A stretch of 64,000 nucleotides of DNA. It comes from a candidate division NC10 bacterium CSP1-5 (lineage in GTDB: Bacteria; Methylomirabilota; Methylomirabilia; Methylomirabilales; CSP1-5). The notes beneath the pieces are model-generated. The model did not search any database, had not been told where the DNA came from, and saw only the letters and a list, made by a program, of their open reading frames with translations. How positions within the stretch are numbered: position 1 is the first letter of the stretch; each line of letters opens with the position of its first letter. The position numbers and the translations under genes were made by a program. Location of the stretch: the NCBI GenBank assembly GCA_001443495.1, contig LDXR01000003.1, positions 141,782-205,781 of the forward strand. The letters are read 5' to 3'. Below, in pieces: positions 16,830 to 26,691 of the stretch.

Positions 16830-18491
16830 TCAAGGGACGCGGCTATGGCCGAGATGTCGTGGAGAGATGAAGCGCCGGAGATCGGCGAGGACGGCGAGGG
16901 CAGCATTACGACCTGCTGCCCCGATGATACCGCCCCCTGGATGGGCGCCGGCGCCGCAGAGATACAGGTTCTCTATCGGCGTGCGGTAGCGTGACCACCC
17001 CGGTGCAGGACGGAGCCAGAAGAGCTGATCGAACCTCATGGCCCCGTGAAAGATATTGCCGCCGGTCAGGCCAAAGATCCTCTCGAGATCGAGGGGGCTG
17101 AGAATGTCACGCGCGAGTACCGAGGTCGTGAACCCCGGGGCGAATTCTTCAATGACCCGAAAGACCCGGTCTGCAAAAGCATCCTTGATCCCCGGCTCAT
17201 CCCACGTCCCCTGGGCGAGGGTGTACGGGGTGTACTGGACGAAGAGGGACATCACGTGCTTGCCTGGCGGGGCCAGCGTCGGGTCGAGAGACGAGGGCAG
17301 CGTCATTTCGATGACCGGTCGAGTTGAAGGACGCCCCACAAGCGCATCCCGATAGGCACCCTCGATCTCCTCCATCGCTGAGACCAGGTGGATGGTCCCG
17401 TAATGCTGCGGGCCTGGCGCGTGGCCCGGGTGCGCCGTGAAACTGGGAAGGCGATCCAGTGCGACGTTGATCTTGGTGACCCCGGATGAAAAGTCCATGG
17501 AACTGATGCGATCGCGGAACTCCCCGGGGAGGCTCTCTGCCGGAAGCAGGTTCAGGAATGTGACCTTGGGATCGGCGCTCGAGAGGACCACGCGGGCTCG
17601 GATCGTCGTTCCGTCTTCGAGGATGACACCCATGGCCCTCTCGGCTTCTGTCAAGATTTTCGCCACAGGATGGCCGGTGAGGATTGTCGCCCCGTGAGCT
17701 CGTGCGGCGCCGGCAATCGCCTGAGCAAGTGATCCCATCCCGCCACGGACGTATCCCCACACCCCGCGGACGCCATCGGTCTGCCCCATGACATGGTGAA
17801 GGAGGACATATCCGCTCCCCGGGGTCGACGGGCTGGCCATCGCGCCGATGATGGCGTCGGTCGCAAGCGTGGACTTGAGCGGCTCGGACTCGAACCATCG
17901 GTCGAGGATCCGTGAGGCCGGGATAACACACATCTCGAGCAACGGAAGGAGGTCCCTGCCGAGCTTCACCGCCCGCCACACCAACCTTGCCAAATCACCG
18001 ATGGTCTCCGCCCGCTCCTTCCATCCGGTCGCCGCGAGGTCGGGCGGGGCCATATCGAGCACGGGTTCGACAAAGCGCGTGATCCGGTCAAGCGTCGCCT
18101 CATACTGGGGGAATGCCTCCGCATCACGGGCCGAGAACTTCTTGATCTCCCGATGATTCAGCCCCGGGTCTGGCCCGAGCAGCAGAAAGCGGCCGTCGAG
18201 GAGCGGAGTGAAGGACGAGGGATTGCGTGGTATCACGGAAAAGCCGTGATCGGCCAGGCGCAACTCGCGGATGATCTCGGCCCGGAAAAGGCTCAGGACA
18301 TACGCGGCGCGGGAGCATTTGAACCCGGGGAGGATCTCCTCGGTAACGGCCGCGCCTCCCACCATCTCGCGACGCTCGAGCACCAGGACCGTGAGCCCCG
18401 CCCTCGCCAGGTAGGCGGCGGCCACAAGTCCATTGTGACCCGCGCCGATGATGACGGCGTCGAAGGACCGTGGTCCTGCTGCAGTGAGCAT
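16830..18491 (-). CDS. NAD(P)/FAD-dependent oxidoreductase, PYROXD2/phytoene-desaturase-like
   Basis: 553 residues of the CrtI/PYROXD2 amine-oxidase-like superfamily. FAD site near the N-terminus (FDAVIIGAGHNGLVAAAYLARAG) with the following GG-doublet (REMVGGAAVTEEILPGFKCSRAAYVLS), and a C-terminal FAD-closing motif (LYLCGAGAHPGGGIIGAAGRNAA). PYROXD2 members are uncharacterised in bacteria; relatives desaturate carotenoids. ATG 18491 is chosen because the upstream extension to 18584 has no homology-like sequence. No carotenoid genes are adjacent, so a carotenoid role is not supported by context. The perfect palindrome AATAGC-AAC-GCTATT (18510-18524) lies just upstream and could be an operator. 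Confidence 0.88.
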   Translation of the reverse strand: MLTAAGPRSFDAVIIGAGHNGLVAAAYLARAGLTVLVLERREMVGGAAVTEEILPGFKCSRAAYVLSLFRAEIIRELRLADHGFSVIPRNPSSFTPLLDGRFLLLGPDPGLNHREIKKFSARDAEAFPQYEATLDRITRFVEPVLDMAPPDLAATGWKERAETIGDLARLVWRAVKLGRDLLPLLEMCVIPASRILDRWFESEPLKSTLATDAIIGAMASPSTPGSGYVLLHHVMGQTDGVRGVWGYVRGGMGSLAQAIAGAARAHGATILTGHPVAKILTEAERAMGVILEDGTTIRARVVLSSADPKVTFLNLLPAESLPGEFRDRISSMDFSSGVTKINVALDRLPSFTAHPGHAPGPQHYGTIHLVSAMEEIEGAYRDALVGRPSTRPVIEMTLPSSLDPTLAPPGKHVMSLFVQYTPYTLAQGTWDEPGIKDAFADRVFRVIEEFAPGFTTSVLARDILSPLDLERIFGLTGGNIFHGAMRFDQLFWLRPAPGWSRYRTPIENLYLCGAGAHPGGGIIGAAGRNAALAVLADLRRFISPRHLGHSRVP

Positions 18492-18569
18492 GGTCGGCCA
18501 CACATCGCAAATAGCAACGCTATTCGTGATCGCAGCATAACACGACTCATGGGCGTCACCGCATCGAAA

Positions 18570-18599
18570 TGGACATGAAAGCAAGGGATACCGTATTAT
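18570..18599 (+). promoter_or_regulatory. Sigma70-type promoter of permease gene
   Basis: TGGACA (18570-18575), 18-base spacer, TATTAT (18594-18599); each hexamer has five of six consensus bases. Start near 18606, about 60 bases before the permease ATG. Confidence 0.65.
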
Positions 18600-18665
18600 A
18601 GACAGCCAGTTCTCGCTGAGGCCACGATAGGCAGATCAACGACGCGGAGAACTGAGAAAGGTTCC

Positions 18666-20033
18666 ATGCGATCTCGAGACGTTGCAGGAACTGCCGAAGA
18701 GGAATTGACCAAGGCGGGTCGGCCAGGCAGGCAGCTGGGATTCTTCGATGCGGTCTGCATGATGGTCGGGATCGTCATCGGGGTTGGGATCTACGAGTCC
18801 CCACCGCGAGTCGCGGCGAACGTTTCGGATCCCACGGCCTTGTTGCTGGCTTGGGCCCTCGGCGGTGTGCTCGCCTTCATCGGCGCGCTGTGTTATGCGG
18901 AGCTCGCCACCGCGTACCCCCGATCCGGCGGGGACTACGTCTACCTGACCCGAGCGTACGGCTCGTGGGTCGGCTTCCTCTACGGGTGGGCCGAGCTCCT
19001 GGTGATTCGGACGGGGTCCATCGCCGCGATGTCTTTCGTATTTTCCGACTATATGACCCGCATCTTTCCGCTTGGGCCGCGGTCATCAGTCGTGTACGCC
19101 GTGTGCATCGTCGGGCTACTGTCGCTGGTGAACGTGCGCGGCGTCCGGGAAGGCACGTGGACGCAAAATGTCTTGACGGTGAGCAAGGTCCTCGGCATAT
19201 CGATGATCGTGCTGATCGGTGTGTTCTCCGCGCTGACACCTGGCTCGTCGCCGTCCCCTTCTGCGATCTCTTCCGGCTCGTTTCCGCTCGCGATGATCTT
19301 TGTCCTCTGGACCTACGGCGGGTGGCACGAAAACGCGTATATCGCCGCGGAGGTGAAAGAGCCTCAGCGCAACATCCCCCGGTCCCTGCTCTTTGGCACC
19401 GGCCTCGTCACCCTCATGTACCTCGCCATCAACTGGGCGTTTCTCCGGGGTCTCGGGTTTCAGAAGGTGAGAGCCTCGCAGGCAGTTGCGGCCGATGTCC
19501 TCTCCCTGTCGTTCGGGAGCGCCGGCGCACATCTCATGGTGATCTTTGTGGCGGTGTCGGCGCTCGGCGCGGTCAACGGCCAGATCTTCACGGGGGCACG
19601 GATCAGTTACGCACTGGGGCAGGACCACTGGTCCCTGTCTCGGCTCGGGACGTGGAGCGACCGGTTCGGGACACCGACGTGGGCCCTCATCACTCAAGCG
19701 TTGATCACCATGACGCTGATCGTGACGATTGGCTCCAGGAACGGGTTCGAGGCGCTCGTCAAGTATACGGCGGCCGTGTTCTGGTTCTTCTTCCTCCTGA
19801 CCGGCGTCTCGCTTTTCGTTCTACGCTGGAAGGACCGGGAGCAGGCCCGCCCGTACCTGGTCATCGGGTATCCGCTGACACCGCTGGTCTTCTGCATGTC
19901 CTCGGCATACATGCTCTACGGATCGTTGTCTTACGCGCCCCAGGAGTCGTTGTTGGGCGCGGCGATCGTGCTCGTTGGACTCCCGCTCTACTGGCTTTCA
20001 TCACGCAAAAGCAGGGAAAGGAGAACCGCATGA
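18666..20033 (+). CDS. APC-superfamily amino acid permease
   Basis: 455 residues with about twelve hydrophobic segments in the LeuT-type layout. The first helix carries the substrate/ion-binding break GIVIGVGIYESP, followed by LGGVLAFIGALCYAELATAYPRSGGDYVYL, the typical APC signature. Probably a proton-coupled amino acid importer or exchanger in the inner membrane; substrate unknown. It overlaps the methyltransferase start by four bases (ATGA), so the two are one transcript from the promoter at 18570. Confidence 0.93.
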   Translation: MRSRDVAGTAEEELTKAGRPGRQLGFFDAVCMMVGIVIGVGIYESPPRVAANVSDPTALLLAWALGGVLAFIGALCYAELATAYPRSGGDYVYLTRAYGSWVGFLYGWAELLVIRTGSIAAMSFVFSDYMTRIFPLGPRSSVVYAVCIVGLLSLVNVRGVREGTWTQNVLTVSKVLGISMIVLIGVFSALTPGSSPSPSAISSGSFPLAMIFVLWTYGGWHENAYIAAEVKEPQRNIPRSLLFGTGLVTLMYLAINWAFLRGLGFQKVRASQAVAADVLSLSFGSAGAHLMVIFVAVSALGAVNGQIFTGARISYALGQDHWSLSRLGTWSDRFGTPTWALITQALITMTLIVTIGSRNGFEALVKYTAAVFWFFFLLTGVSLFVLRWKDREQARPYLVIGYPLTPLVFCMSSAYMLYGSLSYAPQESLLGAAIVLVGLPLYWLSSRKSRERRTA

Positions 20034-20641
20034 ACGGAGCCCTGAGATGTCGACAGGTCGTCGTCCTGGTCGCGACCTTGGGATCGATTATCTCGGTCGC
20101 AGCCTGGTCCGGGGCCGTCCACGGTCCGTTCGCCCAAGTCGCGACCGATCCCAAGCTCGCGCCCTTCGTCCCCACACCTCAAAGCGTGGTGGAGATGATG
20201 CTGACGATGGCCGAGTTGAAGAAGGACGACATCGTATACGACCTGGGCTCGGGCGACGGGAGAATCGTGATCACCGCCGCGAAGACGTACGGGGCGAAAG
20301 GGATCGGGTTTGAGATCGATGAGGGCCTCATAAAGGAGGCTCGGGAGAAGGCCCGCAAGGAAGGCGTCTCGCACTTGGTCGAGTTTCGTAAACAGGACGT
20401 GATGACCGTCGATCTCTCGCCAGCCACCGTCGTGACACTCTATCTGTTGCCCGAAGCGAACCTCAGACTTCGTCCGCGCATCCTCTCCCAGCTTCGCGTC
20501 GGCGCGCGCGTCGTCTCGCATGACTATGATATGGGTGATTGGGCGCCGCTTCGGGCTGCAGAGGTTCAAGACGCAGAGTCGAGCCACTCAGTCCATTGGG
20601 TCTATCTGTGGCGCATCGACGCCCAGCGCCCCAAGCCGTAG
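20030..20641 (+). CDS. Membrane-anchored SAM-dependent methyltransferase
   Basis: 203 residues. An N-terminal hydrophobic segment (VVVLVATLGSIISVAAW) is followed by a class I methyltransferase domain: motif I DIVYDLGSGDGRIVITAA, ribose-binding GIGFEIDE, then VVTLYLLPEANLRLRPRI and VVSHDYDMGDW. The pattern resembles the ATP-synthase c-subunit lysine methyltransferase/FAM173 group rather than small-molecule enzymes, so protein methylation is possible. ATG 20030 overlaps the permease stop. A signal anchor on a SAM enzyme is unusual because SAM is cytosolic; the anchor may keep the domain on the inner face. Confidence 0.85.
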   Translation: MNGALRCRQVVVLVATLGSIISVAAWSGAVHGPFAQVATDPKLAPFVPTPQSVVEMMLTMAELKKDDIVYDLGSGDGRIVITAAKTYGAKGIGFEIDEGLIKEAREKARKEGVSHLVEFRKQDVMTVDLSPATVVTLYLLPEANLRLRPRILSQLRVGARVVSHDYDMGDWAPLRAAEVQDAESSHSVHWVYLWRIDAQRPKP

Positions 20642-20689
20642 ATTCTAGGTGTCGTATAGCCAGTGGGAAGGGAGTGCTGCGGCGATTAC

Positions 20690-20765
20690 TGGTGGGCAGG
20701 GGCGGAATTGAACCGCCGACACCGGGATTTTCAGTCCCGTGCTCTACCGACTGAGCTACCTGCCC
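20690..20765 (-). tRNA. tRNA-Phe(GAA)
   Basis: Acceptor stem GGGCAGG/CCTGCCC, D-arm GCTCAGTCGGTAGAGC, anticodon stem CGGGA/TCCCG with loop CTGAAAA (anticodon GAA), T-arm GGTTCAATTCC, discriminator A and encoded CCA. Confidence 0.96.
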
Positions 20766-20911
20766 GATTGGTGTTTGACCGAGAGGGGCGAGTGCTTCGC
20801 AGGATACCAGATTGGCGCGTCGGTGTCGAGGGGTATCCAGACGGCGAAGGCTTGTCTCGCAAGGAGATTTAGGCTATCGTGAGCCGAACTGAGCATCCCC
20901 GAGGGGATCCG

Positions 20912-22063
20912 ATGGGTCGGTCAAAGCAGGCACCGTACGCCAGGGCCGGTGTGGATGCGGACAGAGCGGGCTCTGCCCTCAAGGATCTCACCGCCCTGCT
21001 CCGAGAGACCTTCGCCTTTCGCAAGGCTATCGGCCGCGTGATGCTCCCCTTCGGGTACTTTGCCAATGTCATCGCCCTAGGCGAGAACCTCGGCCTCGCG
21101 CTCTCGACGGACGGCGTGGGGACGAAGATCCTCGTGGCCCAGATGCTGGGCAGGTTCGATACCATCGGCATCGACTGCGTCGCCATGAACGTGAATGACC
21201 TCCTCTGCGTCGGAGCAGAGCCGCTCGCGCTCGTCGACTACGTGGCGGTGCAATCGCCCAACCGTCGGATGTTCCGGGAGATCGGCAAGGGCCTATACGA
21301 GGGGGCGCGTCGCGCCCGGATCACGATTCCCGGCGGCGAGGTCGCGCAGCTCCGCGAGATGATCCGAGGGGTCCACGGGGACGATGGGTGTGATCTGGTC
21401 GGGACCTGCGTGGGCATCGTCCCGCTGGACCGCATCATCATCGGTCAGCGCATCAAACCGAAAGATGTGGTCCTGGGGCTTCGCTCGAGCGGCATTCACA
21501 GCAACGGCCTGACGTTAGCCCGCGATGTGTTCTTCCGACGCCGGAAACTTCGTCCGGATCGGCACATGCCCGAACTGGGTCGGACCATCGGGGACGAACT
21601 GCTCGAGCCGACCCGCATCTACGTCCCCGAGGTCGTCGAAATGCTGAGGGGCGAGTTGGATCTGAAGGCCCTCATCCATATGACCGGTGATGGCCTCCTC
21701 AACCTAAGCCGGGTCGCTGCGCCAGTCGGCTTTGTCATCGACTTCTGGCCGGAACCGCACCCCGTTTTTGGCCTGATCCAGGCCATGGGCCGGATAGGCC
21801 CCGAGGAAATGTTTCGAATCTTCAACATGGGAATCGGCTTCTGTCTCGTGCTACCGGATGACTCTCGCCAGATCGACCGAGTTATGGCCATCGCCAAGAG
21901 GCATGGGGTCGAGTGCTATCGGCTGGGATACGCCATCCGGGACGCCGAACAGCGAATTTCCCTGAAACCGTATGACCTCGTGGCGCACGGGGGGAGATTC
22001 CGTCGAGGTTCACGGTTCAGGATTCAGGGTTCAGGGAGGGTTCTGCGAAGGCGATCTCTTTGA
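20912..22063 (+). CDS. purM: Phosphoribosylformylglycinamidine cyclo-ligase (AIR synthetase)
   Basis: 383 residues; closes the imidazole ring of FGAM using ATP to give AIR in purine synthesis. PurM marks: YARAGVDADRAG at the start, LSTDGVGTKI, the nucleotide region DCVAMNVNDLLCVGAEPLALVDY and late GLRSSGIHSNGL and MTGDGLLNLSR. ATG 20912 has GAGGGG five bases upstream; a GTG at 20879 lacks one. The last 19 residues are encoded by a GTTCAGGG-type repeat (22008-22040) and are not PurM-like; the enzyme is about 35 residues longer than usual partly for that reason. No other pur gene is adjacent. Confidence 0.94.
   Translation: MGRSKQAPYARAGVDADRAGSALKDLTALLRETFAFRKAIGRVMLPFGYFANVIALGENLGLALSTDGVGTKILVAQMLGRFDTIGIDCVAMNVNDLLCVGAEPLALVDYVAVQSPNRRMFREIGKGLYEGARRARITIPGGEVAQLREMIRGVHGDDGCDLVGTCVGIVPLDRIIIGQRIKPKDVVLGLRSSGIHSNGLTLARDVFFRRRKLRPDRHMPELGRTIGDELLEPTRIYVPEVVEMLRGELDLKALIHMTGDGLLNLSRVAAPVGFVIDFWPEPHPVFGLIQAMGRIGPEEMFRIFNMGIGFCLVLPDDSRQIDRVMAIAKRHGVECYRLGYAIRDAEQRISLKPYDLVAHGGRFRRGSRFRIQGSGRVLRRRSL
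22008..22040 (+). repeat. GGTTCAGGGTTCA-family repeat arm inside purM end
   Basis: Tandem words GGTTCACGGTTCAGG and ATTCAGGGTTCAGGG overlap the last codons of purM. It is the same family as the inverted pairs at 56258-56353 and 61119-61193, but only one arm is present here. Confidence 0.7.
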
Positions 22064-22072
22064 TCGGGCGAT

Positions 22073-22303
22073 CTATCGTTGTTTGTCCTGAGAGCCCCGG
22101 ACGAGCTTCTCCAGCTGGCCCAGGGCATTGGCCGTCTCCTGGCGGGCGTCCTCGAGCGCCTGCTGCAGACTTTCCACACGCTCCCGAAGCCTCAAATCGG
22201 CTCCTGTCCGCTGATAGGCCATCGTCGCCAGCACAAGCGCGGTAATGCTGATGAGGAGCGCCAGCAAGGCCAATCCCCGGCCCCCCTTCGCCTTCTCAGC
22301 CAT
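22073..22303 (-). CDS. Small membrane-anchored coiled-coil protein
   Basis: 76 residues: one transmembrane helix (LALLALLISITALVLATMAY) followed by a charged coiled coil (RERVESLQQALEDARQETANALGQLEKL). No known family. Gene lies 18 bases downstream of the RDD protein gene on the same strand, so they probably form an operon. Function unknown. Confidence 0.65.
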   Translation of the reverse strand: MAEKAKGGRGLALLALLISITALVLATMAYQRTGADLRLRERVESLQQALEDARQETANALGQLEKLVRGSQDKQR

Positions 22304-22321
22304 ATCGCTTTCCTCCCAGCG

Positions 22322-23068
22322 TCACTGCCCGCCTCCGGCATCGACCAGAACAACACAGGTCCCGGCCAAGAGATCATGAAGTCCCCGCCTGCGCGGATGA
22401 AGGAGGACCATGATCAGCCCCAGACCGAAAGGGAGCAGCGCGATGAAATACCCCACCCGTCGCAGGAAGGCGCGTCCGTATCCGATGTCCCCACCATCCC
22501 GCCTCACCACCCGCACCCCCATCAGCATCATTCCGGGGGTCTGACCCCCCTGCCCCCAGCACAAGACGCGGTAGGCGAAGCTCACCGCAACGCCCGCCAC
22601 GAGCGCCGCACCTACCCCCAGAAGCTGGACCTCGAATGTCGGCTCCCTGGCGACCGTCCCCCCCAATAACGCAGTGACGTAGGCGAGAATCATGGCCGGA
22701 ACCGTCCAGACAAGGGAGAGGGGCGCGTCGACCAGAGCAGCAACCGCCCTCCGTAAACAACCGGCGTAGACCATTGCGGAACCCGCAGAGGCCCTGGCCG
22801 CTTCCGTCTCATCAGGCGTCCTGAGCTCCGCCGGCAAGGTGAGACGACTCCAGTCCAGTTCCTCTTCCACAGTCCCCCCATCGACCACGAACCGGTCCGG
22901 AAGCCCCACCCGCGTTTCTTGAACCGCGACCGGGGAAGCGACGGGTAGCAGTACGATCGAGGGTGCCGGCGCACGATGCCGAGGGATGGGAAGGAGGGGG
23001 TTGGCGCACCGCCGACACACGGTGAGGCTATCGAAACTCACATGGCCGCAATGATGGCACCGCATCAT
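22322..23068 (-). CDS. RDD-family membrane protein with N-terminal zinc ribbon
   Basis: 248 residues. Residues 4-22 form a zinc ribbon (CHHCGHVSFDSLTVCRRC, two CxxC). After a polar linker comes an RDD domain (about 100-245) with the eponymous positions: R-R-AVAALVDAPLS in the first helix and QTPGMMLMGVRVVRRDGG after the second. RDD proteins are poorly understood integral membrane proteins, some acting in ion exchange. An AAGGAGGAG site precedes the ATG pair at 23068. A TTGACC box at 23097-23102 (minus strand) may be its -35. Confidence 0.88.
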   Translation of the reverse strand: MMRCHHCGHVSFDSLTVCRRCANPLLPIPRHRAPAPSIVLLPVASPVAVQETRVGLPDRFVVDGGTVEEELDWSRLTLPAELRTPDETEAARASAGSAMVYAGCLRRAVAALVDAPLSLVWTVPAMILAYVTALLGGTVAREPTFEVQLLGVGAALVAGVAVSFAYRVLCWGQGGQTPGMMLMGVRVVRRDGGDIGYGRAFLRRVGYFIALLPFGLGLIMVLLHPRRRGLHDLLAGTCVVLVDAGGGQ

Positions 23069-23096
23069 CTCCTCCTTAACACATCCTGGAGCGCAC

Positions 23097-23134
23097 GGTC
23101 AAGACTTGACCCTTGCCCCGGCGGTCTTTAGAAT
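23097..23134 (+). promoter_or_regulatory. fmdB promoter with palindromic shared -35 region
   Basis: TTGACC (23106-23111), 17-base spacer, TAGAAT (23129-23134), start near 23141. The -35 is half of the palindrome GGTCAAG-A-CTTGACC (23097-23111), whose other half is a -35 pointing the opposite way toward the RDD gene. Confidence 0.65.
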
Positions 23135-23151
23135 CGCACCGAGGGAACGCC

Positions 23152-23475
23152 ATGCCCATCTACGAGTACGCCTGCGGCGACTGCCGCCGCACCCTGAGCC
23201 TGCTCATCCTGAATATCCACAATCCGCCGCCGCTCCGCTGCCCCCACTGTGGAGGCGAGCAGCTCGACCGCCTCCTCTCCCGCTTCGCCCGGCTCCGGAC
23301 CGAGGAGCACCCCGACGGGCTCGGTGATCCGCGCCACCCGAGTGACTTCGATCAGGAGGATCCCCGGAGTGTCCATCGGTGGGTTACGAAAATGGGGAAA
23401 GAGCTGGGAGAAGACTTCGAGCCGATGATGGAGGAGGCCCTCCACGAAGAAGAGGACCTCGAGGCTGCTCCGTAA
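23152..23475 (+). CDS. FmdB-type zinc-ribbon regulatory protein
   Basis: 107 residues. N-terminal FmdB/CxxC zinc ribbon: MPIYEYACGDCRRTLSLLI followed by PPPLRCPHCGGEQLDRLLSRF, giving two CxxC pairs. The rest is acidic (EDFEPMMEEALHEEEDLEA) and of unknown role. Named after a protein encoded with formamidase genes; its biochemical function is not established. ATG 23152 follows GAGGGA. It converges on the atpC end; the 189-base gap between them holds nothing recognised. Confidence 0.9.
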   Translation: MPIYEYACGDCRRTLSLLILNIHNPPPLRCPHCGGEQLDRLLSRFARLRTEEHPDGLGDPRHPSDFDQEDPRSVHRWVTKMGKELGEDFEPMMEEALHEEEDLEAAP

Positions 23476-23664
23476 ATTCCCGCCAGGCATTCCCCCCGGT
23501 AAACCAGCCCCCCATTGCCGTCAACGCCGCCTTTGCCACGGCCGCCCAACCGGAACTGGAGCTACGATACGCTCTTTAGTACCAATCCTCCACCCGGGAC
23601 GCCGATGGGGATCATCTACACGCGGGGCCACTGGTCTGAGGGATAGAAGGCGAGCAGGGCGTGA

Positions 23665-24066
23665 TTATTGGGTCTTCTCGGCCACTTCCAGGCGGGTGAG
23701 GGCCCGGGCGAGGGACGTCTGGGCGCGCAGGACATCGATCGATTCATCTCCCCATCGGGCCAGGCGTTCAAAGGCCCGATCCCTCGCCCGCTGTGACCGG
23801 GCGGCATCGATCTCCTCGGCCTTCTCCGCCGCCTCGGTGAGGATGATCACAGTCTCGGGACGGACCTCGGCGTACCCCCAACTCATCGCGAGATAGCGCC
23901 ATGTGCCATTCTTTCGGTAGGCGAGCTCCCCGGTCTTCAGCGTGGACATGAAGGGGAGATGGCCGCCCATGACGCCAAAGTACCCCTCGGCCCCCGGAGC
24001 GACGACCTCTTCGACCTCCTCCCTCGCGACCATCCGGGTCGGAGTCACCACCTCCAGAGTCACCAT
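23665..24066 (-). CDS. atpC: ATP synthase F1 epsilon subunit
   Basis: 133 residues: N-terminal beta-sandwich (VTLEVVTPTRMVAREEVEEV, GYFGVMGGHLPFMSTLKTGE) and C-terminal two-helix hairpin (AEEIDAARSQRARDRAFERL), the regulatory part that can inhibit ATP hydrolysis. ATG 24066 is favoured over an open upstream frame, which overlaps atpD. Last gene of the minus-strand F1 operon, separated from atpD by a short repeat-bearing gap. Confidence 0.95.
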   Translation of the reverse strand: MVTLEVVTPTRMVAREEVEEVVAPGAEGYFGVMGGHLPFMSTLKTGELAYRKNGTWRYLAMSWGYAEVRPETVIILTEAAEKAEEIDAARSQRARDRAFERLARWGDESIDVLRAQTSLARALTRLEVAEKTQ

Positions 24067-24121
24067 CTTCGGAATCCCTTCGACTCTCGCCACGATTGCC
24101 CCCTGGGCGCGCCCAAGTGCG

Positions 24122-24158
24122 GTTAGAAAGCTAGAAGGCGAGGACGCGCATTCTAGCG
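24122..24158. repeat. CTAGAAGG-family repeat, short copy
   Basis: TTAGAAAGCTAGAAGGCGAGG followed by CGCGCATTCTAGC: degenerate inverted arms of the family seen fully at 25633-25727 and 56614-56714. Lies between atpD and atpC. Confidence 0.55.
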
Positions 24159-24173
24159 GACGGCAGTCGCCGG

Positions 24174-25607
<1,434 letters not shown>

Positions 25608-25632
25608 TCAACAAAGCTGCGAGTAAGCTGGT

Positions 25633-25727
25633 ATGCTAGAAGGCTAGTACGCTCGAAAGCAAGAAATAGAACCGCTCGCGTCGACCTCTGGGCATCCTAG
25701 CGTCCCATCCTTCCAGCATTCTAGCCA
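25633..25727. repeat. Inverted CTAGAAGG-family repeat between atpG and atpD
   Basis: Left arm TGCTAGAAGGCTAGTACGCT; right arm GCATCCTAGCGTCCCATCC continuing CTTCCAGCATTCTAGCC. The reverse complement of the right arm closely matches the left arm of the copy at 56614-56714. Confidence 0.75.
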
Positions 25728-25731
25728 CTCG

Positions 25732-26613
25732 TCACGCGGTGCCCGCCTCCCGCAGGGCCTCGGCCCCGCCCACGATATCCATCAGCTCTTTCGTGATCCG
25801 CTCCTGCCGCGCTTTGTTGAAGACCAGCGTCAGGCGCTCGATCATCTCTGCCGCATTCTTCGTGGCTGCCTCCATGGCCGTCATGCGCGCCCCCTGCTCC
25901 GCCGCCGCCGATTCCATCAGCGCCCGATAGACCTGCACCTCCACGTGGCGGGGCAACAGCTCACTCAGGATGACCTCAGGGGACGGTTCAAAGATGAACT
26001 CGACCGGCTCGAGTTCGCCCGATTCGACCGAGAGCGGCTCGATCGGGAGAAGCCGTTCCATGACGGGGCGCTGGATCCCGGCCGATCTGAACTCGTTGTA
26101 CAGGAGATCTACCTCATCCAGTTCCCCGCCGATGTACGCACCAGCCAGCTGGCTTCCGATCTCCGCCGCGTGCGTGTACGCCAGCTGATCAAAGACGTTG
26201 ATCCACTCCCCCTGTCGCTCGATCTGCCGCCGGCGGAAGAAGTCCCGAGCCTTGCGGCCGACGACCAGGAGGATGATCTGTACCTCGGTGTCCCCCGCCT
26301 GCCTGAGATAGTCAAACGCCTTCCTGAGGATATTGGCATTGAAGGCCCCGCACAACCCCTTGTCGGCAGCGACGACCACCAGGCCCTTCCGCCCCGTCTC
26401 TCGCCGCGCGAGCAAGGGGTGCCGCTCCGGTTCGGTCCTGAGCGCCAACGAGGCGATAACCTCCCGAAGCTTGAGGGCGTATGGCCGGGCCTCCACGATC
26501 CGCTGCTGGGCGCGACGGAGCTTGGCCGCAGCCACCATCTTCATGGCCTTGGTGATCTGCTGGGTGCTCTTGACGCTGTTGATGCGTCGTCGAATATCCC
26601 GGAGTGTCGCCAT
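25732..26613 (-). CDS. atpG: ATP synthase F1 gamma subunit
   Basis: 293 residues, the central rotor shaft. N-terminal helix MATLRDIRRRINSVKSTQQITKAMKMVAA (split across the coiled coil), central ADKGLCGAFNANILRKA, C-terminal RQERITKELMDIVGGAEAL. Normal length. Unusually for this operon it is separated from atpA by 78 bases and from atpD by 139 bases, both gaps holding repeats. Confidence 0.97.
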   Translation of the reverse strand: MATLRDIRRRINSVKSTQQITKAMKMVAAAKLRRAQQRIVEARPYALKLREVIASLALRTEPERHPLLARRETGRKGLVVVAADKGLCGAFNANILRKAFDYLRQAGDTEVQIILLVVGRKARDFFRRRQIERQGEWINVFDQLAYTHAAEIGSQLAGAYIGGELDEVDLLYNEFRSAGIQRPVMERLLPIEPLSVESGELEPVEFIFEPSPEVILSELLPRHVEVQVYRALMESAAAEQGARMTAMEAATKNAAEMIERLTLVFNKARQERITKELMDIVGGAEALREAGTA

Positions 26614-26635
26614 CTGTCAACCAATGGAGACAGGT

Positions 26636-26683
26636 GGCTAGTGTCTGGTGTTTTTCACTAATCACCAACCACCCATCACCAAT
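26636..26683. repeat. Short-period repeat between atpA and atpG
   Basis: CTAGTGTCTGGTGTTTTTCA followed by tandem CAC-CAA words (AATCACCAACCACCCATCACC). Read on the minus strand it is a GGTGATGGGTGGTTGGTGATT array; the opposite arm is weak. Confidence 0.45.
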
Positions 26684-26691
26684 ACGCCGCC

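Noticed and set aside
18851-20029. 393-residue extension of the methyltransferase frame
   Set aside because: Out-of-frame reading of the APC permease; the methyltransferase begins at ATG 20030.
23476-23664. Small gene between fmdB and atpC
   Set aside because: Reading frames present are short, lack ribosome sites and show no protein-like composition.
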